DNA from: Micrococcales bacterium
GTDB taxonomy: Bacteria; Actinomycetota; Actinomycetes; S36-B12; UBA5976
Direction of reading: 5' to 3'
Assembly (NCBI GenBank): GCA_024640585.1
Contig: JAHEEQ010000327.1
Span: 1-15,685 of the forward strand
Length of the DNA: 15,685 nucleotides
Notes under the pieces: model-generated
Database searches by the model: none
What the model was told of the DNA's origin: nothing
The model's input: only the letters and a program-made list of their open reading frames with translations
Translations under genes and position numbers: made by a program
Shown: positions 6,997 to 15,487 of the stretch, in pieces
How the letters are laid out: each line of letters opens with the position of its first letter
Position numbering within the stretch: the first letter of the stretch is position 1

Positions 6997-8085
6997 ATGA
7001 TTTCGTTTGAGGCGCTTTCTGGAAAAAAAGTATTCCTTACCGGGCATACAGGGTTCACGGGATCTTGGGCGTCTATCTGGCTATCTCAAATAGGAGCCGA
7101 AGTTCTTGGGTACTCATTAGAGCCCGATACTGTGCCAAATCTTTTTAACGCCGCTGAGGTACACAATTTTGTCACGAGCAATACAGGTGACGTACGAGAT
7201 TATCCTTCACTTCTGAGGTCGATGCAGAATTTTAAGCCAGATCTAGTTTTGCACCTTGCAGCTCAGCCTCTCGTTAGCAGGAGTTATCGCTACCCACGAG
7301 AGACCTTCGATATTAACTGTCAAGGCACCGCAAACGTCTTAGAGGCAGTCCTGAACACCCAGTCAGTAAAGGGTGTTCTTTGTGTCACAACTGACAAGGT
7401 TTATAAAAATCTTGAGACTGGACGAGCCTTCATTGAAAACGACGAGCTCGGCGGGAAAGACCCTTACTCTTCCTCTAAGGCGGCGGCCGAACTCACGATA
7501 AATAGTTACAGAGAACTATTTAGAACCAAGGAGACGGCCCCAATACTATCCGTTGCCCGCGGCGGCAACATTATTGGAGGCGGGGACTGGTCGGAAGACC
7601 GAATAGTGCCAGACTTCATAAGGGCATTTCAAACAAACCAAACTCTCAAGGTAAGAAATTTTGATGCGACTCGACCATGGCAGCATGTTATTTCACTGCT
7701 TGACGGGTATTTCTCTATTTTGGCCGGGATGCTTGGAAGTGATAAATCTGACTTTGATCGGGCATTTAATTTGGGCCCAATCCAGGAGGCCCCTGTTTCA
7801 GTCAGGCAATTACTGAGGCTACTTCAAGACAGAATTCCAAGCGTAAAATTAGCTGAGCATGGGACTTCTTTCGCCGAAGCAGAGTTATTGTCGTTGAACA
7901 GCTCGCTCGCGCAGAAAACATTTAATTGGCAACCTTTGTGGGGTACCAAGGAAACTATTGATAAAACGGCCTCTTGGTACCAAAGCTATTTGTCTGATAG
8001 TTCGGAGGCTCTGGAGCTTTGTTTGAAACAGATTTCAGACTGGTCAAAATTGCGTGCAGGTGAACTAGGGAAGACAAATTTATAG
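6997..8085 (+). CDS. rfbG: CDP-glucose 4,6-dehydratase
   Basis: A 362-residue extended short-chain dehydrogenase that converts CDP-D-glucose to CDP-4-keto-6-deoxyglucose with bound NAD. The dinucleotide motif is GHTGFTG (16-22). The catalytic TTDK (131-134) and Y157-xxx-K161 (in YSSSK) are present. RGGNIIGGGDW (188-198) and RPWQHV (226-231) with a following GY are characteristic of CDP-glucose rather than dTDP-glucose dehydratases. Length is normal (about 357-360). The ATG lies two bases after the rfbH stop with no clear Shine-Dalgarno, so coupled translation is likely. It supplies the substrate for RfbH and acts after RfbF. Confidence 0.95.
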   Translation: MISFEALSGKKVFLTGHTGFTGSWASIWLSQIGAEVLGYSLEPDTVPNLFNAAEVHNFVTSNTGDVRDYPSLLRSMQNFKPDLVLHLAAQPLVSRSYRYPRETFDINCQGTANVLEAVLNTQSVKGVLCVTTDKVYKNLETGRAFIENDELGGKDPYSSSKAAAELTINSYRELFRTKETAPILSVARGGNIIGGGDWSEDRIVPDFIRAFQTNQTLKVRNFDATRPWQHVISLLDGYFSILAGMLGSDKSDFDRAFNLGPIQEAPVSVRQLLRLLQDRIPSVKLAEHGTSFAEAELLSLNSSLAQKTFNWQPLWGTKETIDKTASWYQSYLSDSSEALELCLKQISDWSKLRAGELGKTNL

Positions 8086-8095
8086 CGCGCGGTCA

Positions 8096-9613
8096 GTGGG
8101 CCTAAAAAAACAAGAGGCCTCTCCTTTCTTAGCGAGGTACAACCTAGCTCAAAATATGAAAGTCTCTGCTGGTGTGGTTTTACTAGTTTTCTTCTACGCC
8201 TTTACGCTTCTTTTTTACATTGAATTAGCTGGGAAACCCTTTTCGTTGGATGATCCTACATACTTACTAAATGCAGAAAAATCGTCATCTTCTTCAAATA
8301 TTCAAAATATTTTTGGCAGCACGCTCGCGAACCGATTTAGACCAGTAAGCGACATTGCTCAATTTTTGTCCTTTAGGGTCGCAGGTGAAAACCCCTATGT
8401 ATGGTGGTTAATAAACTGTGCATTAATTGCACTTACGGCCTTTTTGCTTACTTATGCAGTAAATGAAAATTTCTCTAACAGATTGTTTGGCGTTGCTGCA
8501 GGATTATCTTTTTTAACATCTAGATTTCTGCAATACAACGCATCCCAAGTTGTTGGCGTCATGGAATCAACCAACAACATATTATTTGCTTTGATTTTAA
8601 TCTTCATTCAAAAACATTCAAAAACGAGCAACCTAAAGTACCTCTATGGGGCAGTAGCTTTTTTCACTCTAATTTGTTTTTCTCATGAACGATTTCAAAC
8701 TATTTTCGCGGCATTGGCTATGTACATCGCACTTTTATCCTTTCAAAGGAAACGAACAAAATATTCCCTATTGCTAATGTTGGCCGCGCCATTGTGTGTT
8801 CTTGCCTGGATCAAAAGCGCCATGCACTTTCCTCAGATAGTCGGCACTGGTTCAGTTACCGAACTGGGTTTTAGGTGGGACACTACGTTCATACACACCT
8901 GCGAAGGGTTGCTGCAAGTTTTCGGTATAAATTTTGGGCCCGGATACTTAGTGGGTGTGAGTTATGAGTTTGCCCCACTCTGGTTACAAAGCCTAGGTGC
9001 AATAGTTTTCGTTTCTGCTGCTATCTTTTGCGCAAAATACATAGGCAAATTACGCGGCCGTGTGGCGAAAAACGATTTGAATCGAATTGACCTTTATTGG
9101 CCCGTTCTGTTCCTTTTTGCGTTATTGCCAGGACTAGTAACAATAAGACTTGAACAACGCTGGTTAGCTGCACCAATGTTGGTAATAATATTTGTCTTCT
9201 CGAAAGCCTTGAATGAGAGAGAAAGACTTTTGAGGATTTCTGCGCGCATTTTCTTAGTTGGTTATTTAGCCATGAATTTCTTTTATGTCTCTAACTCGAG
9301 TTCAATCTTTTTTAGGGGCACGCAAGATTACGCAATTCGACTCCTATCTACTCTGGATAGCGCTTGGTTAGAATCCTCAAAATTGTCTTCTTCAATTATT
9401 TTGATTTCTAAAAATGATCCAAAGGGCTTGGCGGAAAATTTCGAACGCATAATGCTTGCGAACACTCGAACAAATAGTCACATACTCGGATATTCGTCTC
9501 TCGATGAAGCGAACGCGACAAATGAATCAAGCAGCGACTTTATTTTTGAATACGATGTTCACAACGGCAATTTAATACCAATTACAGACACAATTGAACG
9601 CAGATCACTTTAG
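8096..9613 (+). CDS. Polytopic membrane protein, probable GT-C-type glycosyltransferase
   Basis: A 505-residue integral membrane protein with about ten hydrophobic segments (roughly 24-44, 104-122, 128-146, 158-173, 183-215, 224-240, 297-312, 333-350, 357-370, 383-398) and a soluble C-terminal tail of about 100 residues. The first loop has LDDPTY (51-56), and NRFRPVSDI (79-87) precedes the second segment, a layout typical of GT-C enzymes using polyprenyl-linked sugars. SHERFQT (196-202) is a second polar loop motif. Such proteins transfer a sugar outside the membrane, which would fit the GtrB-like gene at 381. The start is GTG, ten bases after rfbG, with no obvious ribosome site; ATG at residue 21 is an alternative that keeps every membrane segment. 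I recognise the layout but not a specific family, so the function is inference. Confidence 0.65.
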   Translation: MGLKKQEASPFLARYNLAQNMKVSAGVVLLVFFYAFTLLFYIELAGKPFSLDDPTYLLNAEKSSSSSNIQNIFGSTLANRFRPVSDIAQFLSFRVAGENPYVWWLINCALIALTAFLLTYAVNENFSNRLFGVAAGLSFLTSRFLQYNASQVVGVMESTNNILFALILIFIQKHSKTSNLKYLYGAVAFFTLICFSHERFQTIFAALAMYIALLSFQRKRTKYSLLLMLAAPLCVLAWIKSAMHFPQIVGTGSVTELGFRWDTTFIHTCEGLLQVFGINFGPGYLVGVSYEFAPLWLQSLGAIVFVSAAIFCAKYIGKLRGRVAKNDLNRIDLYWPVLFLFALLPGLVTIRLEQRWLAAPMLVIIFVFSKALNERERLLRISARIFLVGYLAMNFFYVSNSSSIFFRGTQDYAIRLLSTLDSAWLESSKLSSSIILISKNDPKGLAENFERIMLANTRTNSHILGYSSLDEANATNESSSDFIFEYDVHNGNLIPITDTIERRSL

Positions 9614-9621
9614 GCAAGCAC

Positions 9622-11382
9622 GTGAAACCTACATCTTTATTCTCAAAACCTAGCTTGAAAGCTATGAAGAGTTTTTACGTTGGCTACTCTTTAGTGCTAG
9701 CGATAGCATCAATCGCGCGAGGGTTTTGGTCCGCCCCTGCTGCTAGATGGCAAGCAGACTTCTGGTTCATAAAGGATATCGATTTATTACTGAGTGGAAA
9801 ACTTGACCAAGTTGTTTGGTTTACGTGGGGAGGAGGGCAGGCAACAAATGGCTATCGGTGGTTTTCGTACCTAAGCTCAGTCCTATTTAAGTTTGATCCC
9901 CAAGTCGAAATTATCGTCTACGGGCTGGTTCTCTTTGCTCTATCACTGATGCTAGGAAGCCAAGTAGTTCCCCAGAACGGCCTTATGACGAGACGTTCTT
10001 TCCTAGTAAGCCTTTTAATTCCAACAGTATTGTTTAGCCTCATTGGCTCCTATCCCCGCGGAATGGAACTTGGAACTTTTACAGGTCTAGTGATTATGAT
10101 CTGGTTCGTAAATAATTTAGCGAAAACCAAAACCAAAACCAAGGAAAGCTACTTAGTTCAAGGATTAGTGGCTGCCATTGTTGGGCTATTACTCTTTTTT
10201 ATTTTCATGGGTGGCTATGCTTTAGGTTTAACTTTCGCACTCATCTTGGTTGCACTATTTCAAAGATTTGGAATTAGAAAGCCAAATCGAATTCTAGAGC
10301 TTTCAACCGTCGTCTATACGTGCACATCAGCGCTTTTCGCATTATCTCTCAGACTTGCCTCTTCTACTGAAGAGGCAAGCGCAATCTCAAAACTTATGTC
10401 ACAGGTTGAATCAAATAGCTTTTTCATACCAACATTTTTGTTATCAGCTCCATCTGCAGGCTTAGTAACTTCCCAGACTCTGGAGAATGTGAGCCAGGAT
10501 TTGTCAATTCCTTTAGTGTGTTGCTCATCTATTTTGCTACTAATTTATTCCTCATATTTAGTGCGCAAAACTTCCACAAAACACACCGTGGGCAATAGCT
10601 TGGCCCCTCAAATTTTGTTCTCCTATGGGCTTGGGACAGCGCTAATGCTTTTACTATTTAGACCAAATGATCAACTTCAACTTCTCAATCCGTGGTACGC
10701 GCTTCATTTTAAAGTAATGATCTGCTCAATCATTTCCCTCAGCATATTAATCAATGAAAGAAATGGGATAAAATCCAAAGTCAGTGGACGACTTATATCC
10801 ATTGCTTCAGTCCTTATTTTCTTAGTGGCCGTGTCCGCAAGTTATGTACAATATGTGCGTCAAAACTCAGAGCGAGAGTATTTTCTAAATGTTGCAGCTG
10901 TAGAGCTCTATCCGAAATTGTTGAATTCTGAATCAACTATGACACCACTTATCCTCCCGTACGCAGAATCCATTAACGCAATAAGAATCCTGAAAAAACA
11001 TAGCCTGAGCCCATATTCCGTTTCCGCGAAGATAAGTAAAATTCTCGGCGGCAAGGAGGGAATTTTATTGGGCGGAAGTTCTTTTGGAGATGGTTGGGTC
11101 GGAAAGGATTCCAAGCTGATCACTTTGAAGGCAAGTTGTAAGAAAATTCAGCTCATGTTCGACGTACCCAATTTCATAAAGGATCAGAGCTTGATTTTAA
11201 CTGTTGGTTCAAAAAGAACATCCCTAAATTCAGTTCAACTCAAAAGCGCCATCGAGATAGATGAAATGAAGGTGGGTGAGCCGATTCACATGACTTTTGG
11301 TGTTGAGACCATACCTGCAAAAATCGGCATTAACGATGACCAGCGTGCCCTATCCGCACATCTACTTGCTACGTGCAACTAA
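9622..11382 (+). CDS. Polytopic membrane protein with C-terminal extracytoplasmic domain, function unknown
   Basis: A 586-residue protein whose first 405 residues hold about ten hydrophobic stretches (for example 20-36, 95-112, 127-143, 150-164, 180-212, 228-244, 296-314, 330-346, 362-377, 390-408). A soluble domain of about 180 residues follows. The first loop has DFWFIKDIDLL (46-56), an acidic pair in a GT-C-like position, but no clear GT-C motif confirms it. The C-terminal part (about 487-582) begins GDGWVG, has an alternating beta-type pattern, and ends IPAKIGINDDQRALSAHLL (564-582). That ending resembles small beta domains appended to some surface-sugar glycosyltransferases. The start is GTG, eight bases after the previous stop; ATG at residue 15 is an alternative. 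It may be a second extracytoplasmic glycosyltransferase or a polymer-modifying protein. I do not recognise the family. Confidence 0.6.
   Translation: MKPTSLFSKPSLKAMKSFYVGYSLVLAIASIARGFWSAPAARWQADFWFIKDIDLLLSGKLDQVVWFTWGGGQATNGYRWFSYLSSVLFKFDPQVEIIVYGLVLFALSLMLGSQVVPQNGLMTRRSFLVSLLIPTVLFSLIGSYPRGMELGTFTGLVIMIWFVNNLAKTKTKTKESYLVQGLVAAIVGLLLFFIFMGGYALGLTFALILVALFQRFGIRKPNRILELSTVVYTCTSALFALSLRLASSTEEASAISKLMSQVESNSFFIPTFLLSAPSAGLVTSQTLENVSQDLSIPLVCCSSILLLIYSSYLVRKTSTKHTVGNSLAPQILFSYGLGTALMLLLFRPNDQLQLLNPWYALHFKVMICSIISLSILINERNGIKSKVSGRLISIASVLIFLVAVSASYVQYVRQNSEREYFLNVAAVELYPKLLNSESTMTPLILPYAESINAIRILKKHSLSPYSVSAKISKILGGKEGILLGGSSFGDGWVGKDSKLITLKASCKKIQLMFDVPNFIKDQSLILTVGSKRTSLNSVQLKSAIEIDEMKVGEPIHMTFGVETIPAKIGINDDQRALSAHLLATCN
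10123..10142 (+). repeat. Short hexanucleotide repeat (AAAACC, three copies plus AA)
   Basis: Three exact AAAACC units plus two bases lie in the membrane-protein gene at 9622 and encode an alternating Lys-Thr run (about residues 168-174) in a loop between two membrane segments. Unit loss or gain would keep the frame. Confidence 0.8.
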
Positions 11383-11424
11383 CAGAAATACGTCTATACA
11401 TCTAAAACCTTGGGGCAACGTTCC

Positions 11425-11454
11425 CTGACTCAAAGAAGGCTTTACGGCTATCCT
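11425..11454 (+). promoter_or_regulatory. Candidate internal promoter before the double glycosyltransferase gene
   Basis: In the 79-bp gap before the GTG at 11462, CTGACT (11425-11430) and TATCCT (11449-11454, TANNNT type) are separated by 18 bp. Transcription starting seven bases later would begin at or next to the GTG, giving a leaderless mRNA. The gap is the longest inside the plus-strand operon and no Shine-Dalgarno is visible, both of which fit. An imperfect dyad GGGCAAC/GTTCCC (about 11414-11426) lies just upstream. Confidence 0.35.
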
Positions 11455-11461
11455 TTGAACT

Positions 11462-13798
11462 GTGTTAGACATTTTTAGACGAGTCTCAGGTGCGGCATTG
11501 CTGTTCCTGCTTAGGTCCGCCCTTAAGTCAGTGCGCATAATCCAGAAAACTTGTACGACAAACGCATCTAAAATCTCTGTTGAGTCAATCTCGCAATCGG
11601 CTTATGTAGGACCAAACTCCATTGGCAAAATCGCCATTCTAATTCCGGCTTTTAACAACTGGGAATTGACATCAAACTGTTTGAAAAGCATCTTAAAAAC
11701 AGAAGATTCTAAAATTGCTGACGTTTGGGTTGTTGACGATGCATCAACTGATGAAACCAGAGCGAGCCTAGAAAGTTATTTTCCGGAAATCAAAGTTATT
11801 CACAATGACATTAATTTAGGATTTTTACTTTCATGCAACAACGCCTTTGAGGCTTTAGGCCCTCACTACGACTGGATTCACCTTCTGAACAACGACACTT
11901 CAGTGAACCAAGGCTTTTTACTTGAGGCTCTTGAGGTCGCTAGGGAACACACTGAAGCCGCACTCGTAGGAAGCAAGCTACTCTACCCAGGCGGGACTCT
12001 CCAAGAGGCAGGCGGTATTTTTTGGAGAAACGGTAACGCCTGGAATGTCGGACGAAACGGAAATGCTGAAACCTTGGCGTTTAACATCGATCGGCAGGTC
12101 GACTACTGTTCAGGTGCGTCATTATTACTAAGGACCGAGGCGCTTCGAAGCGTCGGTTACTTCAGCGAAGAATTTCTTCCGGCGTATTGCGAAGACGCAG
12201 ATTTAGCATTTAAATTGCGTAAAGCTGGATTCGAGACTTGGTACGCTCATAAATCCGAAGTCATTCACCTCGAAGGAATGTCCCACGGTATAGACAGCAC
12301 AGAGGGTATCAAAGCACATCAGGTAAAGAATCTGCGAACTTTTGAAGTTAAGTGGCGCCAAGAACTTAAATCTCACATCGAGGAAGACCCATTCAGGCTA
12401 TTAGATGCCGCCTTCAGATTATCGCCAGGTCTAAAACCATCGAATCAAGAATCCATGCCAGTAGGAGAATTCGACTGGATACCAACTACCCTGCTCCCGT
12501 TAGCAAATCGACTTGCAAACTTCTACATTCAGAATTCAGCTAGAAGCTACAGAGACTTACTGTTCAGACAAAATCGCCTGCGACAAAGACTGCCGAGACC
12601 TATTGGCAAGTTCAGTAAAATCCAATCCAAACCAAATTCGGGATTCATTCTTATTGTCGACCACGCCATTCCCAAGCCTGACACAAACGCTGGTGATTCG
12701 CTTACCTTTTCATATTTGAAACTACTTAGATGCATGGGCAAAGATGTGGTTTTCTTTCCCGTTGCTTTACCGGTCCGAGATTCATACTATGAAGACCTAA
12801 TTGAATTAGGCGTGAAAGTCATTGACGCCAATGAAACTTTTGAAGAGTGGATTGGGTCAAACGGTAGTCAGTTGGATCGTGCTTGGATAGCACGGCCTGA
12901 GATCGCGATCAAAACAATAAAATCTATTCGCCGTAATTCATCGGCACCCATCGCCTATTTAACGCATGATGTACACCACTTACGCTTGCGAGCGCAGGCG
13001 AAAATAAAGCGAAACCCCCTCATTTACTTGAACAGCTTGACGATGGAAGTAAAAGAGAAAAGAATATTTCGTGACGTTGACTTGATTCTTTCGATTTCAA
13101 CGGAGGAGTCGGCCTATATTGCATCAAGGAATATTCAAACACAAATTTCTACACTCGTTCCATATTTCCTTTGGAGCGATGCACCAACACCTCGACTACA
13201 GAACTCTTTTAAGAATGCTTCTGCGCTGGTGTTTTTGGGAGGCTACAGGCATGAACCAAACAGGGATGCTGCCGAAATTCTCGCAAAAAAAATTATGCCG
13301 CTAGTCTGGCAGAAGAAACCCGACACAATACTTACGTTGGCTGGCAGTTTTCCAGATCAAACAATTTTGTCTCTGGCAAATGACCGAATTAGGGTTCCTG
13401 GAAAAGTAGACGACATAAAAAAACTTTTTGATGAGAATTCTGTATTTGTTGCCCCACTCCGATTTGGTGCCGGAGTTAAGGGTAAAACCATAGAAGCTAT
13501 GAAATTTGGAATACCAGTTGTTGGATCGCGTGTCGCTTTCCAGGGAATTCAAGTCAAGGATAACGAGGAAGCCTTAGTAGGCGAAGACGAACAGGAAATC
13601 GCGTCGCTAATCCTTACACTTTTGGAGTCTCCCCCTATGTGTGAAGAGATTTCGAAGAAATCTATAGATTTCGTAAAACGGGAGTACTCTCTAGATTCCG
13701 CTCGTGAAAGTCTCAGGACTTTTCTGGACCTTGAAGTTCCTCTTTTGCGAAAAACAGAAAAATTTGACCCTAAAAGCATGAAAAGTCAAGATGCCTAA
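11462..13798 (+). CDS. Two-domain glycosyltransferase, GT2 + GT4 fusion
   Basis: A 778-residue cytoplasmic or membrane-associated enzyme with two complete glycosyltransferase domains. The N-terminal GT2 domain (about 56-300) shows AILIPAFNNWELT (58-70), VVDDASTDET (90-99), the nucleotide-sugar site LLNNDTSV (141-148) and CEDADLAFKLRKAGF (243-257); it resembles rhamnosyl- or galactofuranosyl-type enzymes. A linker (about 300-390) leads to a GT4/GT-B domain (about 394-760) with VDHAIPKPDTNAGD (399-412), THDVHHLRLRAQA (501-513), LGGYRHEPNRDA (592-603), and APLRFGAGVKGKTIEAMKFG (664-683), the donor-binding helix region. It probably adds two different sugars in sequence to the repeat unit. A short hydrophobic stretch (10-19) may touch the membrane. 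The start is GTG, possibly leaderless. The end overlaps the RgpF-like gene by 8 bp. Donor and acceptor sugars are not readable from sequence. Confidence 0.9.
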   Translation: MLDIFRRVSGAALLFLLRSALKSVRIIQKTCTTNASKISVESISQSAYVGPNSIGKIAILIPAFNNWELTSNCLKSILKTEDSKIADVWVVDDASTDETRASLESYFPEIKVIHNDINLGFLLSCNNAFEALGPHYDWIHLLNNDTSVNQGFLLEALEVAREHTEAALVGSKLLYPGGTLQEAGGIFWRNGNAWNVGRNGNAETLAFNIDRQVDYCSGASLLLRTEALRSVGYFSEEFLPAYCEDADLAFKLRKAGFETWYAHKSEVIHLEGMSHGIDSTEGIKAHQVKNLRTFEVKWRQELKSHIEEDPFRLLDAAFRLSPGLKPSNQESMPVGEFDWIPTTLLPLANRLANFYIQNSARSYRDLLFRQNRLRQRLPRPIGKFSKIQSKPNSGFILIVDHAIPKPDTNAGDSLTFSYLKLLRCMGKDVVFFPVALPVRDSYYEDLIELGVKVIDANETFEEWIGSNGSQLDRAWIARPEIAIKTIKSIRRNSSAPIAYLTHDVHHLRLRAQAKIKRNPLIYLNSLTMEVKEKRIFRDVDLILSISTEESAYIASRNIQTQISTLVPYFLWSDAPTPRLQNSFKNASALVFLGGYRHEPNRDAAEILAKKIMPLVWQKKPDTILTLAGSFPDQTILSLANDRIRVPGKVDDIKKLFDENSVFVAPLRFGAGVKGKTIEAMKFGIPVVGSRVAFQGIQVKDNEEALVGEDEQEIASLILTLLESPPMCEEISKKSIDFVKREYSLDSARESLRTFLDLEVPLLRKTEKFDPKSMKSQDA

Positions 13799-14735
13799 AA
13801 CAAATAGAAGAACATTTGTTTCAAAATTAGTTGCATTAGCTTACTTCACATTAGAAAAACGGAAGTCCTTTTCAGAACTCTTTCCAAATGCAGATTACTC
13901 AAAGAAAAATTTAGTGCCTGAGCCTCGACAAAAAATGGTAGACATATCCACTGTCGCAATTACGGCTCATATTTACTATCCAGAATTCACGCGAGAATTA
14001 TTTAACCTAACCAAAGATTGGCCTCCGGGAAGTAGTTTGTTTATAACAACCATGGAGAATAAGCAGGAGTCAGAGATAAGGAAACTTTTTTCCAATAGAG
14101 ATTTCAATTTGGACATCAGAGTTGTTCCAAACGTTGGTAGAAATTTTGGCCCACTCTTGGTCGAATTCTCGAGTGAACTTCAAAATTATGAGTTTTTCTT
14201 GCACGTGCACTCAAAAAAAAGTAATCACGGCCCGTCAGGCTTAGGATCCAACTGGGCCAACAGAAGTTTTGACCTCCTGCTAGACCCAGTGAAGTTGGGA
14301 AGGGCGCTTACGCTGATGAAGACTTCGCCAAAACTTGCAATTAGCTTTGCCGAAAGTCGTGACTTATTGCGTGGCATGAACTTTAGGTGGGGTCAAAGCA
14401 GGAAAGTGACTCAAAAGTTAGTTGGCACTCTAGGTATCACGGACGAGCTTAGATGGCAGGGACCAATCTCTTTTCCAGCTGGGGGAATGTTCCTATGTCG
14501 TTCTTCAGCTTTTATTGAGATTTTAAGTTTCCCCTGGAGCTATGACATGTTTCCCTTTGAGACAGGGCAGATTGACGGCACCCTGCAACATGGTATTGAG
14601 AGACTTTTTGGAGAGCTGCCTTTAGCCAAAGGGTTTAGCCAAGCTGTCTACGTTAAAAAGCTGGATGGTTTCTACGTTGAATCTACTGATATTTTGATAA
14701 AAGCTAGGAAGAGTTCCCGAAATGAAAATGCGTAA
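13791..14735 (+). CDS. RgpF-like polysaccharide biosynthesis protein (rhamnan synthesis F family)
   Basis: A 314-residue protein resembling the rhamnan synthesis protein F family, whose members lie in rhamnose-glucose polysaccharide and O-antigen clusters and are thought to be glycosyltransferases. Recognisable blocks are VAITAHIYYPE (55-65), NVGRNFGPLL (114-123), FFLHVHSKKS (135-144), PAGGMFLCRSSAF (229-241) and GQIDGTLQHGIERLFG (259-274). It has no clear transmembrane helix or signal peptide, so it should act on the cytoplasmic side. It overlaps the GT2-GT4 gene by 8 bp and the ABC permease gene by 14 bp, consistent with one transcript. Its placement directly before the exporter genes suggests a role in chain assembly or a terminal step; that is inference. 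Confidence 0.82.
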   Translation: MPKTNRRTFVSKLVALAYFTLEKRKSFSELFPNADYSKKNLVPEPRQKMVDISTVAITAHIYYPEFTRELFNLTKDWPPGSSLFITTMENKQESEIRKLFSNRDFNLDIRVVPNVGRNFGPLLVEFSSELQNYEFFLHVHSKKSNHGPSGLGSNWANRSFDLLLDPVKLGRALTLMKTSPKLAISFAESRDLLRGMNFRWGQSRKVTQKLVGTLGITDELRWQGPISFPAGGMFLCRSSAFIEILSFPWSYDMFPFETGQIDGTLQHGIERLFGELPLAKGFSQAVYVKKLDGFYVESTDILIKARKSSRNENA

Positions 14736-15483
14736 CTTCACTGTCCCCTTTATGCTGGGCTGGCAGGATACAAGGCAAGCGTATCGGAGATCGGTCGTGG
14801 GTCCTTTTTGGCTCACAATTGGGATGGCTGCCCAGATTGTCACCATGGGTCTAGTTTTTGGACTCATTTTTAAGACTCAATTATCGGAATACTTACCATT
14901 CTTGGCAACAAGCATCATCTTCTGGGGTCTAGTTTCGACCTCCATAAATGACGGATGCATGACCTTTATTTCTTCGGAGGCAATGATCAAGCAGCTAAAT
15001 CTGTCGCATTACCAATATGTAGTGAGGACGGTTTGGAGGAATATAGTTTCTGCCGGTCATAATTTAGTTATTCTGCCTATGGTTTTGCTTTTCTTTTGGT
15101 GTTTTCCAGGCTGGACACTTATCGCCTTAATCCCAGGCCTAGTTATTTTGGTGCTCAACATTGGTTGGGTAGTCTGGCTCCTTGGGATGATGAGTGCACG
15201 ATTCAGGGACATGCCACCAATTGTTTCCTCTGTAATGACAATTGCTTTTTATGTGACCCCAGTGATGTGGTACCCAAAGCTCATTGAAAATAATTCACTC
15301 GCTCACTTGTTGCTTGGCCTAAACCCGATTTATCACTGGTTGCAGATTGTACGACTACCAATTATGGGTCAGTGGCCAACTTGGGAAAACTGGTGGCTTG
15401 CGCTGTTATCTGCTGGCATCGGCTGGGCAGTCACATTGCTTGCATATAAGAAGTATCGACACATGATTGCGTATTGGGTGTAA
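14722..15483 (+). CDS. Polysaccharide ABC transporter permease (Wzm/TagG type)
   Basis: A 253-residue ABC-2-type permease that would form the membrane channel for exporting a lipid-linked polysaccharide. It opens with an amphipathic segment ending in YRRSVVGPFW (21-30) and has about six membrane helices (roughly 30-50, 58-76, 105-127, 132-155, 166-185, 225-242). ARFRDMPPIV (159-168) and NPIYHWLQIVRLPIMG (201-216) are conserved in this family. Length is normal. AGGAAGAG (14706-14713) eight bases before the ATG is a good ribosome site, and the gene overlaps its neighbour by 14 bp. The matching ATPase follows four bases after the stop. The exporter implies that the polymer is made in the cytoplasm rather than by a Wzx/Wzy route. 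Confidence 0.93.
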   Translation: MKMRNFTVPFMLGWQDTRQAYRRSVVGPFWLTIGMAAQIVTMGLVFGLIFKTQLSEYLPFLATSIIFWGLVSTSINDGCMTFISSEAMIKQLNLSHYQYVVRTVWRNIVSAGHNLVILPMVLLFFWCFPGWTLIALIPGLVILVLNIGWVVWLLGMMSARFRDMPPIVSSVMTIAFYVTPVMWYPKLIENNSLAHLLLGLNPIYHWLQIVRLPIMGQWPTWENWWLALLSAGIGWAVTLLAYKKYRHMIAYWV

Positions 15484-15487
15484 TTTG

